Of a stretch of DNA of 64,000 nucleotides, positions 55,147-63,707 are shown one piece after another. Position 1 is the first letter of the stretch; each line of letters opens with the position of its first letter. Made by a program: the position numbers and the translations under genes. This DNA comes from Paracoccus hibiscisoli (GTDB lineage Bacteria > Pseudomonadota > Alphaproteobacteria > Rhodobacterales > Rhodobacteraceae): assembly GCF_005048265.1 (NCBI RefSeq), contig NZ_SUNH01000006.1, forward strand, positions 1-64,000, written 5' to 3'. A model generated the notes under the pieces. It worked only from the letters and a program-made list of their open reading frames with translations. It ran no database searches and was not told the origin of the DNA.

Positions 55147-56658
55147 TCAGGCGGCCTGCGCCAGATCCGATGCGGCGAACCAGTCGGCAAAGGCTGCCTG
55201 CTGATCGGGGGTCAGGTGCAGGTAATGTTTCGTACGGCGGGTCAGGATGTCCTCGGGGGTCTGCGCCCATTCGCGGGCCACCAGATAGCGCACCTCGGCC
55301 TCGTAAAGCTGGCCGCCGAAATGCAGGCCCAACCCCTCCAGCGACCGGGCGCCCGCCACCACGTCGCGGGTCCGTGCGCCATACAGCCGCCCGTAATGCT
55401 GGACCAGGGCGCGGGGCATCCAGGGGTGCAGCTCGCGCAGCAGGTTGGCAAAGCTTTCGTAATCGGCATTGGCGATCTCGCCGCCCGGCAGGGGGGCGGT
55501 CTCGGTCCAGTCGGGGCCCATCTGTGGAAAGATCTCGGCCAGGCGGTGCATGCCGCGTTCGGCCAGCTCTCGGAAGGTGGTGATCTTGCCGCCAAAGATG
55601 TTCAGCATCGGCGCGCCGCCATTCCGGTCCAGATCGAACACATAGTCGCGCGTCACCGCCGACGGGTTGCCCTGCCCGTCATCGAACAGCGGACGCACCC
55701 CGGAAAAGCTGTGGATCACGTCCTGGCGGCGCAGCTTTTCCTTGAAATAGCGGTTCACGGCGGCCAGCAGATAGTCGATCTCCGAGTCGTCGGCGCTCAC
55801 GTCCTCGGCCCGGCCGTCATAGGCGATGTCGGTCGTGCCGATCAGCGCCATGTCACCTTCGTAGGGGTTGATGAAGATCACCCGCTTGTCGTGGTTCTGC
55901 ACCAGATAGGCGTTCGGCCCGTCCCACCATTTCGGCACGATGATGTGGCTGCCCTTGACCAGCCGCACGTTGCGGGCCGAATTCGACCCGGCCACGCGGG
56001 TGATGATGTCGCTGACCCAGGGCCCCGCGCAATTGACCAGACAGCGGGCGTGGAACAGCCGCTCCTCTCCCGTGACGGTGTCGCGGGTGGTGACGGCCCA
56101 GACATCCCCCTCACGGCGTGCCGACACGCAGGCGGTGCGGGTCAGGACGGTCGCGCCGCGTTCCGCCGCATCGACCGCGTTCAGCACCACCAGCCGCGCG
56201 TCATCGACCCAGCAGTCGCTGTATTCGAACCCCTTGTGATACTGGTCCAGCAGGGGCGCACCGACAGGATCGCGGCGCAGATCCAGCGTGCGCGTGCCCG
56301 GCAGCTTTTTCCGCCCCCCCAGGTTGTCGTAAAGGAACAGCCCCAGCCGGACCAGCCAGGCGGGCCGGTCGTCGGGGCTGTGCGGCAGCACAAAGCGCAT
56401 CGGCCAGATGATGTGGGGGGCGGCCCGCAGCAGCACCTCGCGTTCGATCAGCGCCTCGCGGACCAGGCGGAATTCGTAATATTCCAGATAGCGCAGCCCG
56501 CCATGCACCAGTTTCCCCGAACGCGACGAGGTGCCCTGCGCCAGGTCGTCCTTTTCGCACAGGACGACCGACAGGCCCCGCCCCGCGGCATCGCGCGCGA
56601 CGCCCGCGCCGTTGATGCCGCCGCCGATCACGAACAGGTCGATCAGGTCAGGTGTCAT
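55147..56658 (-). CDS. eryB: EryB, erythritol phosphate dehydrogenase (GlpD-like)
   Basis: FAD enzyme of 503 residues related to aerobic glycerol-3-phosphate dehydrogenase. DLFVIGGGINGAGVARDAAGRGLSVVLCEKDDLAQGTSSRSGKLVHGGLRYLE is the flavin-binding start; LVKGSHIIVPKWW, INPYEGDMALIGTTDI, FSGVRPLFDDG and IFGGKITTFRELAE follow. Oxidises L-erythritol 4-phosphate to 3-tetrulose 4-phosphate and passes electrons to quinone. ATG 56658 follows AGGAGA and overlaps eryA by 11 bases. Confidence 0.92.
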   Translation of the reverse strand: MTPDLIDLFVIGGGINGAGVARDAAGRGLSVVLCEKDDLAQGTSSRSGKLVHGGLRYLEYYEFRLVREALIEREVLLRAAPHIIWPMRFVLPHSPDDRPAWLVRLGLFLYDNLGGRKKLPGTRTLDLRRDPVGAPLLDQYHKGFEYSDCWVDDARLVVLNAVDAAERGATVLTRTACVSARREGDVWAVTTRDTVTGEERLFHARCLVNCAGPWVSDIITRVAGSNSARNVRLVKGSHIIVPKWWDGPNAYLVQNHDKRVIFINPYEGDMALIGTTDIAYDGRAEDVSADDSEIDYLLAAVNRYFKEKLRRQDVIHSFSGVRPLFDDGQGNPSAVTRDYVFDLDRNGGAPMLNIFGGKITTFRELAERGMHRLAEIFPQMGPDWTETAPLPGGEIANADYESFANLLRELHPWMPRALVQHYGRLYGARTRDVVAGARSLEGLGLHFGGQLYEAEVRYLVAREWAQTPEDILTRRTKHYLHLTPDQQAAFADWFAASDLAQAA

Positions 56659-58222
56659 GGGTCTCTCCTGGCAGGGGGGCGCGGGCGGAGGCCAGCGCGT
56701 TCCAGATGGGGGGCAGCGCGTTGCGCGCCGCAGCAAAGGTGGGGAACAGCCGCGCATAGGTGGCGGCCAGATACGGGTCGGGGGCTTCGGGGTCGCGCAG
56801 CAGCGGCGTGACCCATTCGGCGATGCAGGCATTCATGTCGGGATAGGCGCCGATGGCCACGGCGGCCATCATGGCGGCGCCCGCGGCCCCGGCCTCGTCA
56901 CGGTCCGACACGCGGACGGGCGCGTTCAGCGCCGCCGACAGGATGGCGCGCAGCGCGGGCGACCGCGCCGCGCCCCCGGTCAGGCGCAATTCGGACGGCA
57001 GCGGCCCCATCGCGGCGTAACAATCGCGCATGGCCAGGCCCAGCCCCTCGGCCACGGCGCGGACCAGATCGGGATAGCGGTGCCCCGCTGACAGCCCAGT
57101 GAACCCCGCCCGCGCACCCGCATCGACAAATGGCCCCCGCTCCCCCGCATCCGAGATATAGGGGTGGTACAGGATCTGCCCCGGCGCCGCCTGACCCAGC
57201 CAGCCGTCCAGCCGCGCGACCAGATCGCGAAGCGTCACCGGCTGGCCCATGTCCGACAGGATACCGGCAGCCAGGCCCAGCACCCAGTCCAGGTTCAGCG
57301 TCGCCGCCATGTTGGTCTGGACCTGCGTGACCACACCCGGCACCGGCAGGCAGATGACATAACCCGTGCCCTGATCGTTCAGATGCACCCGGTCGGCACT
57401 CACGGCGCGCAGATGCACCCCGGTCGAGCCCACCGTGGAACAGGCGACGTCGCCCGCCCCGCCCAGAACACCCGCGCCCAGCGCGGTCATCACCATGTCG
57501 ACATAGCCAAGGGATACTGGCGTTCCCGCCAGCAGCCCCGTCGCGGCGGCGGCATCAGCGGTCAGCGGATGGGTCACCTGCGTGCCGTCGATGATCGGCG
57601 GCAGCAGGCCGCGCCGATGGTTCAGGCCCAGCGCATGGATCACTGTGTCGTCATAGGCGCGGGTGCGGAAATTACCGAAGGTAAAGCTGGCTTCGGACGG
57701 GTCGGTCGCGCGGATCCCGGTCAGGTTCAGATACAGCCAATCCTTGCAATGCAGCGCGACCCGGGCGCGGTCCAGCAGGTCGGGGTGATGGGCGTCCATA
57801 TGCGCCATCTGCGCGCCCTGCTGACAGGTGTTCAGGCCGGTGCCCGTCGCCTCGAACCGGGCGCGGTCCTGGCCCAGCCGCGTGACCGTGGGCGCGGCGC
57901 GCGCGTCCAGCCACAGCCAGGCATCGCCCACCGGCCCGTCATCGCCCACCAGCCAGGTGCCGTCGCCCTGCCCCGTCACCGACAGCGCCGCGGTCCGCGC
58001 CGCAAGGTCGGGGATGTGGTCTGCCAGCGCCCGCAGCGCCGCCGCGCAATCATCCCAGGTCCGCGCCATGTCCTGCGTCGCAGCCCCCCGCGCGCCCGTG
58101 GCATAGCGGTTAGGCACGGATGCCGCGCCCAGCTGCCGACCCGACAGATCGAACCCCACGGCCTTGATGACCGAGGTCCCCGCGTCGATCCCGATCAGCA
58201 CGTCGCGCTGCATGGTGGTCAT
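56648..58222 (-). CDS. eryA: EryA, erythritol kinase
   Basis: FGGY carbohydrate kinase, 524 residues. VLIGIDAGTSVIKAVGFDLSGRQLG is the first phosphate loop; LSVTGQGDGTWLVGDDGPVGDAWLWLDARA resembles the substrate site of erythritol kinases; VACSTVGSTGVHL and ELRLTGGAARSPALRAILSAALN are the second-domain motifs. Position first in eryA-eryB-eryC-(Fe-ADH)-eryD identifies the role: erythritol to L-erythritol 4-phosphate. GGAGGCACC precedes the start. Confidence 0.92.
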   Translation of the reverse strand: MTTMQRDVLIGIDAGTSVIKAVGFDLSGRQLGAASVPNRYATGARGAATQDMARTWDDCAAALRALADHIPDLAARTAALSVTGQGDGTWLVGDDGPVGDAWLWLDARAAPTVTRLGQDRARFEATGTGLNTCQQGAQMAHMDAHHPDLLDRARVALHCKDWLYLNLTGIRATDPSEASFTFGNFRTRAYDDTVIHALGLNHRRGLLPPIIDGTQVTHPLTADAAAATGLLAGTPVSLGYVDMVMTALGAGVLGGAGDVACSTVGSTGVHLRAVSADRVHLNDQGTGYVICLPVPGVVTQVQTNMAATLNLDWVLGLAAGILSDMGQPVTLRDLVARLDGWLGQAAPGQILYHPYISDAGERGPFVDAGARAGFTGLSAGHRYPDLVRAVAEGLGLAMRDCYAAMGPLPSELRLTGGAARSPALRAILSAALNAPVRVSDRDEAGAAGAAMMAAVAIGAYPDMNACIAEWVTPLLRDPEAPDPYLAATYARLFPTFAAARNALPPIWNALASARAPLPGETHDT

Positions 58223-58600
58223 GGTGCCTCCGTCCCTTGGTCTGTCGGTTTATATCACGATCATCGCACAGGGAACGTATTTTTTTACGGACACAGCAAT
58301 TTATTTCATCTAAGCTGATTGCAACGACCTGTGATGGATGCGCGGATTCGCCGCAATCACAGGCATCAGCGACGCGAATCGACCGGAGGGGAGGCCGGGA
58401 CGCATGACCGCAATCGCCCATCATGGACCATCCGTCCGACCCTTGCGTCCGGCCCGCCTGGCGGCGCCCGCGCCGGTGTCCGCCCTGTCGAAACGGACAG
58501 GTGCCCGTCGTCTTGTCGGCGCCGGCATCCCCGGGGATCATCACGCAGAGATCACATGGCCGGCGCCGGTGGCGCCCGCCCTTCAGCCAGAGGCCGCCCG
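58223..58600. other. Divergent regulatory region eryA / DUF2291-eryEFG
   Basis: A 378-base gap. The eryA-proximal 100 bases are AT-rich and should hold both promoters and EryD sites. The rest holds a possible small plus-strand frame 58404-58604 (about 66 residues, with GGGGAGG before its ATG and an ATGA overlap with the next gene). Its codon use is unlike its neighbours and it resembles no family I know, so I do not call it a gene. Confidence 0.5.
58276..58289. promoter_or_regulatory. Inverted repeat upstream of eryA, candidate EryD site
   Basis: CGTA-TTTTTT-TACG lies 54 bases upstream of the eryA start in the divergent promoter region. SorC-family proteins bind such dyads; assignment to EryD is by position only. 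Confidence 0.35.
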
Positions 58601-59254
58601 ATGACCGACAGCACCCCCGCCCCCCGGGCCCCCGCCGCAAGCCGCCGCGGCCTGATTCTGTCCGTGGCGATCGGCCTGGGCGTCCTGACCGCGATCGCGC
58701 TGGACACAACCGTGGTGCAGGTCGGCTCCGAGGCCGATGCGCGGCAGCAGGCCTTTTCGCCCGACGCCTATGGCACGCAGGAATTCCCCCGCATCCGTGA
58801 CGCGGTGATCGCCCGGGCGGTGCCCGCGACAGACCTGGCCGCCGCCATCGCCGCCGATCAGGACGCGGCCATCGCGGAATACGGCACGCCCGCATCGACC
58901 GGCGCGATCATGATGGTCACCGTGACCGGCACCGCAGGCGAGCCGCGCGCCGGGGTCTATCCGCTGACCGTCGCGGGCCTGCCCGAGGATCTGCGCATCC
59001 GCGTGCAGACCGGCCCCGCGATCAACGGCACCGACCTGCGCGACGCGCCCGGCGACATCGCCTTCGGCGCCTTCCGCAACCAGATCGAATACCAGGACGC
59101 CGGATCGGGCATCAACCGCGCCATGGCGGCCGAGGTTCTGGCCCCCATCGACACCGCCGCCCTGACCGGCAGGCAGGTCACGGTGACCGGCGCGTTCCGG
59201 CTGATCAACCCGTCGAACTGGCTGATCACCCCCGTCGCGATGGAGGTCCAATGA
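58601..59254 (+). CDS. DUF2291 family protein of the erythritol ABC operon
   Basis: A 217-residue protein with one N-terminal membrane helix (RRGLILSVAIGLGVLTAIAL) and a periplasmic domain that includes FSPDAYGTQEFPRI and GDIAFGAFRNQIEYQDAGSGINRAMAAEVL. DUF2291 proteins accompany ribose-type sugar ABC importers; their function is not known. AGAGG precedes the ATG and the stop overlaps eryE by 4 bases, so it is translated with the transporter. Confidence 0.8.
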   Translation: MTDSTPAPRAPAASRRGLILSVAIGLGVLTAIALDTTVVQVGSEADARQQAFSPDAYGTQEFPRIRDAVIARAVPATDLAAAIAADQDAAIAEYGTPASTGAIMMVTVTGTAGEPRAGVYPLTVAGLPEDLRIRVQTGPAINGTDLRDAPGDIAFGAFRNQIEYQDAGSGINRAMAAEVLAPIDTAALTGRQVTVTGAFRLINPSNWLITPVAMEVQ

Positions 59255-60756
59255 GCGCCCAGGTCGTTCTTGCCGCCCGCAACGTCGCGAAATCCTATGG
59301 CCAGGTCCATGCGCTGAAGGGCGTGAATTTCGACATCCATCGCGGCCAGGTCACCACCCTGTTCGGAGAGAACGGCGCGGGCAAATCCACGCTGATGAAG
59401 ATCCTGTCGGGCGTGATCCAGCCCACATCGGGCCAGATCGTGCTGGACGGCCAGCCGGTGGCCTTCGGCAATGCCAATGACGCGCGCGACCGGGGGATTT
59501 CCATCATCCATCAGGAGCTGTCGCTGGCCCCGAACCTGTCGGTGCGCGACAACATCTTCATGGGCCGCGAAATCATGGGCCCCCTGGGCGTCGACTACGC
59601 CGAGGAGGAGCGTCAGACCCGCGCCCTGATGGAGGAGCTGGAGGAGCAGATCGACCCCGCCACCCCGGTCGAGGACCTGCGCCTTGGTCAGCAGCAGATC
59701 GTCGAGATCGCCCGCGCCCTGTCCGTGGACAGCCGCATCCTGATCATGGACGAACCCACCAGCGCCCTGTCGGCCTCCGAGGTCGAGGTGCTGTTCAAGG
59801 TCATCCGCGACCTGACCGCGCGGGGCGTCAGCATCGTCTATATCTCGCACCACCTGGAGGAGGCGCTGACCATCACCGACCACGCGGTCGTGCTGCGCGA
59901 CGGGGTGATGACCGCCTATGCGCCGCGCGCGGAGATCGACCTGGAATGGATCGTGCGCAACATGGTCGGCGAGAATTACGACCTGGGCAGCCCCCCGGAC
60001 AGCGCAAAGGGCGATGTCGCCCTGTCGATCCGCGACCTGTCGGTGCCGGACGCCACGGGCCAGGACCTTGTCCGCGGGCTGAACCTGGACGTGCGCGCCG
60101 GCGAAATCGTGTGCATCTATGGCCTGATGGGCGCCGGTCGGACCGAGCTGTTGGAGACGGTCGCGGGACGTCTGCGCGCCACCGGCGGCCAGATCGTCCT
60201 GGAGGGCCATGAGATCAGCCACCTCTCCATCGGCCAACGCATCGCCCGTGGCCTGGCCCTGGTCCCCGAGGACCGCCAGCGCGACGGCCTGGTCCAGACC
60301 ATGAGCGTGGGCCAGAACCTGTCGCTGGCCTCGATCGCGCGGTTCACGCGGGGGCTGTTCACCAGCACCCGCGCCGAACGCGATCTGGTCGATGACAGCA
60401 TCCGCCGCGTGACCGTCAAGACATCGGGCGGGGGAGCCCCCATCGGGTCGCTGTCGGGCGGCAACCAGCAGAAGGTGGTGATCGGCAAGATGCTGGCCAC
60501 CAACCCCCGCGCCATCCTGCTGGACGAGCCGTCGCGCGGCATCGACATCGGCGCCAAGGCCGAGGTGTTCCGCCTGCTGGCCGAAGGCGCGAAAAACGGG
60601 CTGGCGGTGGTCTATTCCACCTCCGAGGTCAGCGAATGCCTGTCCATCGCCCACCGGATCATCGTCATGCACAAGGGCCGCATCACGGCCGAATTCGACA
60701 GCACCGTGTCCAAGGACCGGATCATGGCCGCCTCGGGCGAGTCCCAGGCCGCCTGA
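59251..60756 (+). CDS. eryE: Erythritol ABC transporter ATPase EryE
   Basis: Sugar-type (RbsA-like) tandem ATPase, 501 residues. The first half is complete: Walker A GENGAGKSTLMK, LRLGQQQIVEIARAL signature, ILIMDEPTSALSASE. The second half has the degenerate nucleotide loop GLMGAGRTELLETV and the signature LSGGNQQKVVIGKML. Such asymmetric ATPases energise monosaccharide and polyol uptake. Erythritol as substrate is inferred from the divergent eryA operon and the known eryEFG set of rhizobia and Brucella. Confidence 0.92.
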   Translation: MSAQVVLAARNVAKSYGQVHALKGVNFDIHRGQVTTLFGENGAGKSTLMKILSGVIQPTSGQIVLDGQPVAFGNANDARDRGISIIHQELSLAPNLSVRDNIFMGREIMGPLGVDYAEEERQTRALMEELEEQIDPATPVEDLRLGQQQIVEIARALSVDSRILIMDEPTSALSASEVEVLFKVIRDLTARGVSIVYISHHLEEALTITDHAVVLRDGVMTAYAPRAEIDLEWIVRNMVGENYDLGSPPDSAKGDVALSIRDLSVPDATGQDLVRGLNLDVRAGEIVCIYGLMGAGRTELLETVAGRLRATGGQIVLEGHEISHLSIGQRIARGLALVPEDRQRDGLVQTMSVGQNLSLASIARFTRGLFTSTRAERDLVDDSIRRVTVKTSGGGAPIGSLSGGNQQKVVIGKMLATNPRAILLDEPSRGIDIGAKAEVFRLLAEGAKNGLAVVYSTSEVSECLSIAHRIIVMHKGRITAEFDSTVSKDRIMAASGESQAA

Positions 60757-60769
60757 GGGAAGGGAACCC

Positions 60770-61804
60770 ATGTCCGCAACCACCACCAACCCCGCCAAGC
60801 CCCGGTCCCTGAACATCGGCCGCCTGCTGCTGGAGGGGCGCGCCTTCTTCGCGCTGATCGCGATCATCGCGGTGTTCTCGGTCCTGTCGCCGAACTATTT
60901 CACGCTGTCGAACCTGCTGATCATGTCCAGCCAGGTGGCGATCTTCGGCATCCTGTCCATCGGCATGCTGCTGGTCATCCTGAACGGCGGGATCGACCTG
61001 TCCGTGGGGTCCATCCTGGCGCTGTCGGGCGTCGTCGCGGGCGCGATGATGCAGGGGGTCGAGATCGACGCGATGGGGGTGATCCTGTACCCGCCGGTCT
61101 GGGCAGTCGTCGTGCTGACGGTCTGCGTCGGCGCGGCGGTGGGCGCGGTCAACGGCGTGCTGGTCGCGATCTTCAAGGTGCCACCTTTCGTGGCGACCCT
61201 TGGGGTGATGTATGTGGCGCGGGGCATCGCGCTGTTGATGACCAACGGGCTGACCTACAACAACCTGCGCGGGTCCGAGGCCCTGGGCAATACCGGCTTC
61301 AACTGGCTGGGCTTCTACCGCATCGGCGGTGTGCCGATCAGCGTGATCGTGCTGGCCGTGGTGGCGATTGCCGCGGGGCTGATGCTGTCGCGATCGGCCT
61401 TCGGGCGCTGGCTGTATGCGTCGGGCGGAAACGAACGCGCGGCAGAGCTGTCCGGCGTGCCCGTCAAGCGGGTCAAGATCACCGTCTATGCCGTGTCGGG
61501 CGCCCTGGCGGCCGTGGCGGGCCTGGTGCTGGCGTCGCAACTGACATCGGCGGGGCCCACGGCGGGCAATGCGTATGAGCTGACCGCCATCGCCGCGGTC
61601 GTGATCGGCGGGGCGGCCCTGACCGGCGGGCGGGGCACGGTGCGCGGCACCATGCTGGGCGCCTTTGTCATCGGCTTTCTGTCGGCGGGCCTGGTGATCA
61701 TCGGGGTCAGTTCCTACTGGCAGACGGTGTTCACCGGCGCGGTAATCGTGCTGGCCGTGCTGATGAACTCGCTTCAATACGGCAGCGGCGCGCGCAAGAC
61801 GTGA
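60770..61804 (+). CDS. eryF: Erythritol ABC transporter permease EryF
   Basis: RbsC-type permease, 344 residues, about 10 helices. LLVILNGGIDLSVGSILALSGVVAGAMMQ is the family signature; FVATLGVMYVARGIALLMTNG and RSAFGRWLYASGGNERAAELSGVPVKRVKI (ATPase contact) follow, then GRGTVRGTMLGAFVIGFLSAGLVIIGVSSYWQ. 13 bases after eryE; a hairpin separates it from eryG. Confidence 0.93.
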   Translation: MSATTTNPAKPRSLNIGRLLLEGRAFFALIAIIAVFSVLSPNYFTLSNLLIMSSQVAIFGILSIGMLLVILNGGIDLSVGSILALSGVVAGAMMQGVEIDAMGVILYPPVWAVVVLTVCVGAAVGAVNGVLVAIFKVPPFVATLGVMYVARGIALLMTNGLTYNNLRGSEALGNTGFNWLGFYRIGGVPISVIVLAVVAIAAGLMLSRSAFGRWLYASGGNERAAELSGVPVKRVKITVYAVSGALAAVAGLVLASQLTSAGPTAGNAYELTAIAAVVIGGAALTGGRGTVRGTMLGAFVIGFLSAGLVIIGVSSYWQTVFTGAVIVLAVLMNSLQYGSGARKT

Positions 61805-61824
61805 GGCCCTGCCCCTGACCTTCC

Positions 61825-61850
61825 CCGGCGGGCGCGGGAACGCCCGCCGG
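61825..61850 (+). terminator. Hairpin between eryF and eryG
   Basis: A 10-bp perfect stem CCGGCGGGCG / CGCCCGCCGG with a 6-base loop and no T-run, 20 bases after eryF. It may stabilise or end transcripts and so set the eryG level apart from eryEF. Confidence 0.5.
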
Positions 61851-61899
61851 AAAGACTGCCCCACCGGGCAGGACCACCGCAAAAATAGGGAGAGAGAGA

Positions 61900-62850
61900 A
61901 TGATGAAGATGACGCGCCGGATGCTGATGGCTGCCGTTGCCACCGTGCCGCTGATGGCCGGATCGGCTTGGGCCGAGGGCCTGATCACCGTGATCGTGAA
62001 CGATCCGGCCAACCCCTACTGGTTCACCGAGGGCGAGGTCGCCAAGGCCACCGCCGAAGAGCTGGGCTATACCGCCAATGTGGCCGCCCATCGCGGTGAC
62101 ACCAACACCGAAAGCACGCTGATCGACACTGCGATCACCAACCAGTCGGTCGCGATCATCCTGGACCCGGCCAATGCCGACGGGTCTGTCGGTGCCGTCC
62201 AGAAGGCCGTCGATGCGGGCATCCCGGTGTTCCTGGTCAATGCCGAGATCAACCAGGAGGGCCTGGCCAAGGCGCAGCTGGTGTCGAACAACGCGCAGGG
62301 CGCGGCCCTGGGCGCGCAGGCCTGGGTCGAGGCGATGGGCGAGGAAGGCGGCCAGTTCGTCGAGCTGTTCGGCGCGCCGTCGGACAACAACGCCCAGACC
62401 CGGTCCAACGGGTTCGAGACGGTGCTGTCCCAGTATCCCGAGTTCGAGAAGGTCGGCCAGGAGGTCGCCAACTGGGACCGCACCCAGGGCTATCAGCGCA
62501 TGCAATCGCTGCTGCAGGCGAACCCCGACGTGACCGGCGTGATTTCCGGCAATGACGAGATGGCCCTGGGCGCCATCGCCGCGCTGAAGGAGGCGGGCCG
62601 GCTGGATCAGGTCACCGTAGGCGGCTTTGACGGCAGCCCCGATGCGGTCGAGGCCGTGCGCGCCGGAGAGATGGCCTATACCGTCCTGCAGCCCGTCGCG
62701 ATCTTTGCCGAGGAAGCCGTCCGCCAGGCCGACAATTTCATCAAGACCGGAGAGACCGGCGCCGACAGCGAAAAGCAGCTGTTCGACTGCCTGCTGATCA
62801 CCCCCGAGAACGTCGAAAGCTACAGCGCGCCCTTCGTTCTGGACCAGTGA
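61900..62850 (+). CDS. eryG: Erythritol ABC transporter substrate-binding protein EryG
   Basis: Periplasmic binding protein of 316 residues. Signal peptide RRMLMAAVATVPLMAGSAWA; mature part starts EGLITVIVNDPANPYWFTEGEVAKATAEELGY, as in RbsB-like proteins. HRGDTNTESTLIDTAITNQSVAIILDPAN, FELFGAPSDNNAQTR-like and VISGNDEMALGAIAALKEAGR / VGGFDGSPDAVEAVRAGEMAYTVLQP are sugar-contact loops. SD GGGAGAGAGAG precedes ATG 61900. Confidence 0.92.
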   Translation: MMKMTRRMLMAAVATVPLMAGSAWAEGLITVIVNDPANPYWFTEGEVAKATAEELGYTANVAAHRGDTNTESTLIDTAITNQSVAIILDPANADGSVGAVQKAVDAGIPVFLVNAEINQEGLAKAQLVSNNAQGAALGAQAWVEAMGEEGGQFVELFGAPSDNNAQTRSNGFETVLSQYPEFEKVGQEVANWDRTQGYQRMQSLLQANPDVTGVISGNDEMALGAIAALKEAGRLDQVTVGGFDGSPDAVEAVRAGEMAYTVLQPVAIFAEEAVRQADNFIKTGETGADSEKQLFDCLLITPENVESYSAPFVLDQ

Positions 62851-62903
62851 CCCCCGCGGGGCGTGCGGTGACCCGCGCGCCCCCTTTTGCCCCAAGGCCC
62901 GCC

Positions 62904-63704
62904 ATGGACATCATCCCCTCGGACAGCCGCCAGGCGCGCAGACAGGCGCGGCGCACGCTGATCGCGCAGGCGGTCCTGTCCGAGGGCCAGCTGCGCATCG
63001 AGGACCTGACCGCGCGGTTCGGCATCAGCCTGATGACCGCGCATCGCGATCTGGACGACCTGGCCGCGCGCGGCGTGCTGCGCAAGGCGCGCGGCGTCGT
63101 CTCGGCGGCGCCGACCAGCCTGGTCGAGGCCAGCGACCTGTATCGCGACACCCGCCAGGCGCCCCAGAAATCGGCCATCGCCGCACTGGCCGCCCGCCAG
63201 ATCGACGCCGGACAGGCGGTGTTTCTGGACGACAGCACGACCGTGCTGCGCATGGTGCCGCATCTGGCGGCACTGGTGCCGCTGACGGTCATCACCAATG
63301 CGCTGACGCTGATGGGCGCCGTCAAGGACATGCGCGATCTGACGCTGCTGGGTCTGGGCGGACAGTACCACGCCTGGTGCAACGCCTTCATGGGGCCTCA
63401 GACCACCGCCCAGATCAGCCGCCTGCGGGCCGATCTGGCGATCGTGTCGATGGCCGCGATCACGGATGGCCGGGTCTTTCACCAATCGCCCGACATGGCC
63501 GCGACGAAACGCGCCATGCTGGACGCCGCAGGTCGCCGCATCCTGCTGGCCGATCACACCAAATTCACCCGACACGCCCTGCATTCCATGGGCGGGGTCG
63601 AGGATTTCGACCTGGTCGTGACAGACGACCGAACGCCCGCCGACCAGATCACCGCCCTGCGCCGGCGCGGGGTCGCGGTCCAGATCGCCGCCGTGGAGGG
63701 CTGA
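62904..63704 (+). CDS. DeoR-family transcriptional regulator
   Basis: A 266-residue DeoR regulator. The helix-turn-helix is RRTLIAQAVLSEGQLRIEDLTARFGISLMTAHRDLDDLAARGVLRKARG. The effector domain has VFLDDSTTVLRMVPHL, ITNALTLMGAV, LLGLGGQYHAWCNAFMG, and AATKRAMLDAAGRRILLADHTKFTRHALH. Similar in plan to EryR but a separate branch. It lies 53 bases after eryG and 3 bases before a sugar kinase gene, so it likely controls that kinase module. ATG 62904 preferred. Confidence 0.9.
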   Translation: MDIIPSDSRQARRQARRTLIAQAVLSEGQLRIEDLTARFGISLMTAHRDLDDLAARGVLRKARGVVSAAPTSLVEASDLYRDTRQAPQKSAIAALAARQIDAGQAVFLDDSTTVLRMVPHLAALVPLTVITNALTLMGAVKDMRDLTLLGLGGQYHAWCNAFMGPQTTAQISRLRADLAIVSMAAITDGRVFHQSPDMAATKRAMLDAAGRRILLADHTKFTRHALHSMGGVEDFDLVVTDDRTPADQITALRRRGVAVQIAAVEG

Positions 63705-63707
63705 GCC

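Noticed and set aside
53329..56811. A 1160-codon plus-strand open frame across the ery operon
   Set aside because: Antisense to the iron alcohol dehydrogenase, eryC and eryB, all of which have strong motifs; the product is rich in His, Arg and Gln repeats typical of shadow frames.
58404..58604. Small ORF before the DUF2291 gene
   Set aside because: Good SD and ATGA overlap, but atypical codon use and no recognised family; kept only as a finding.
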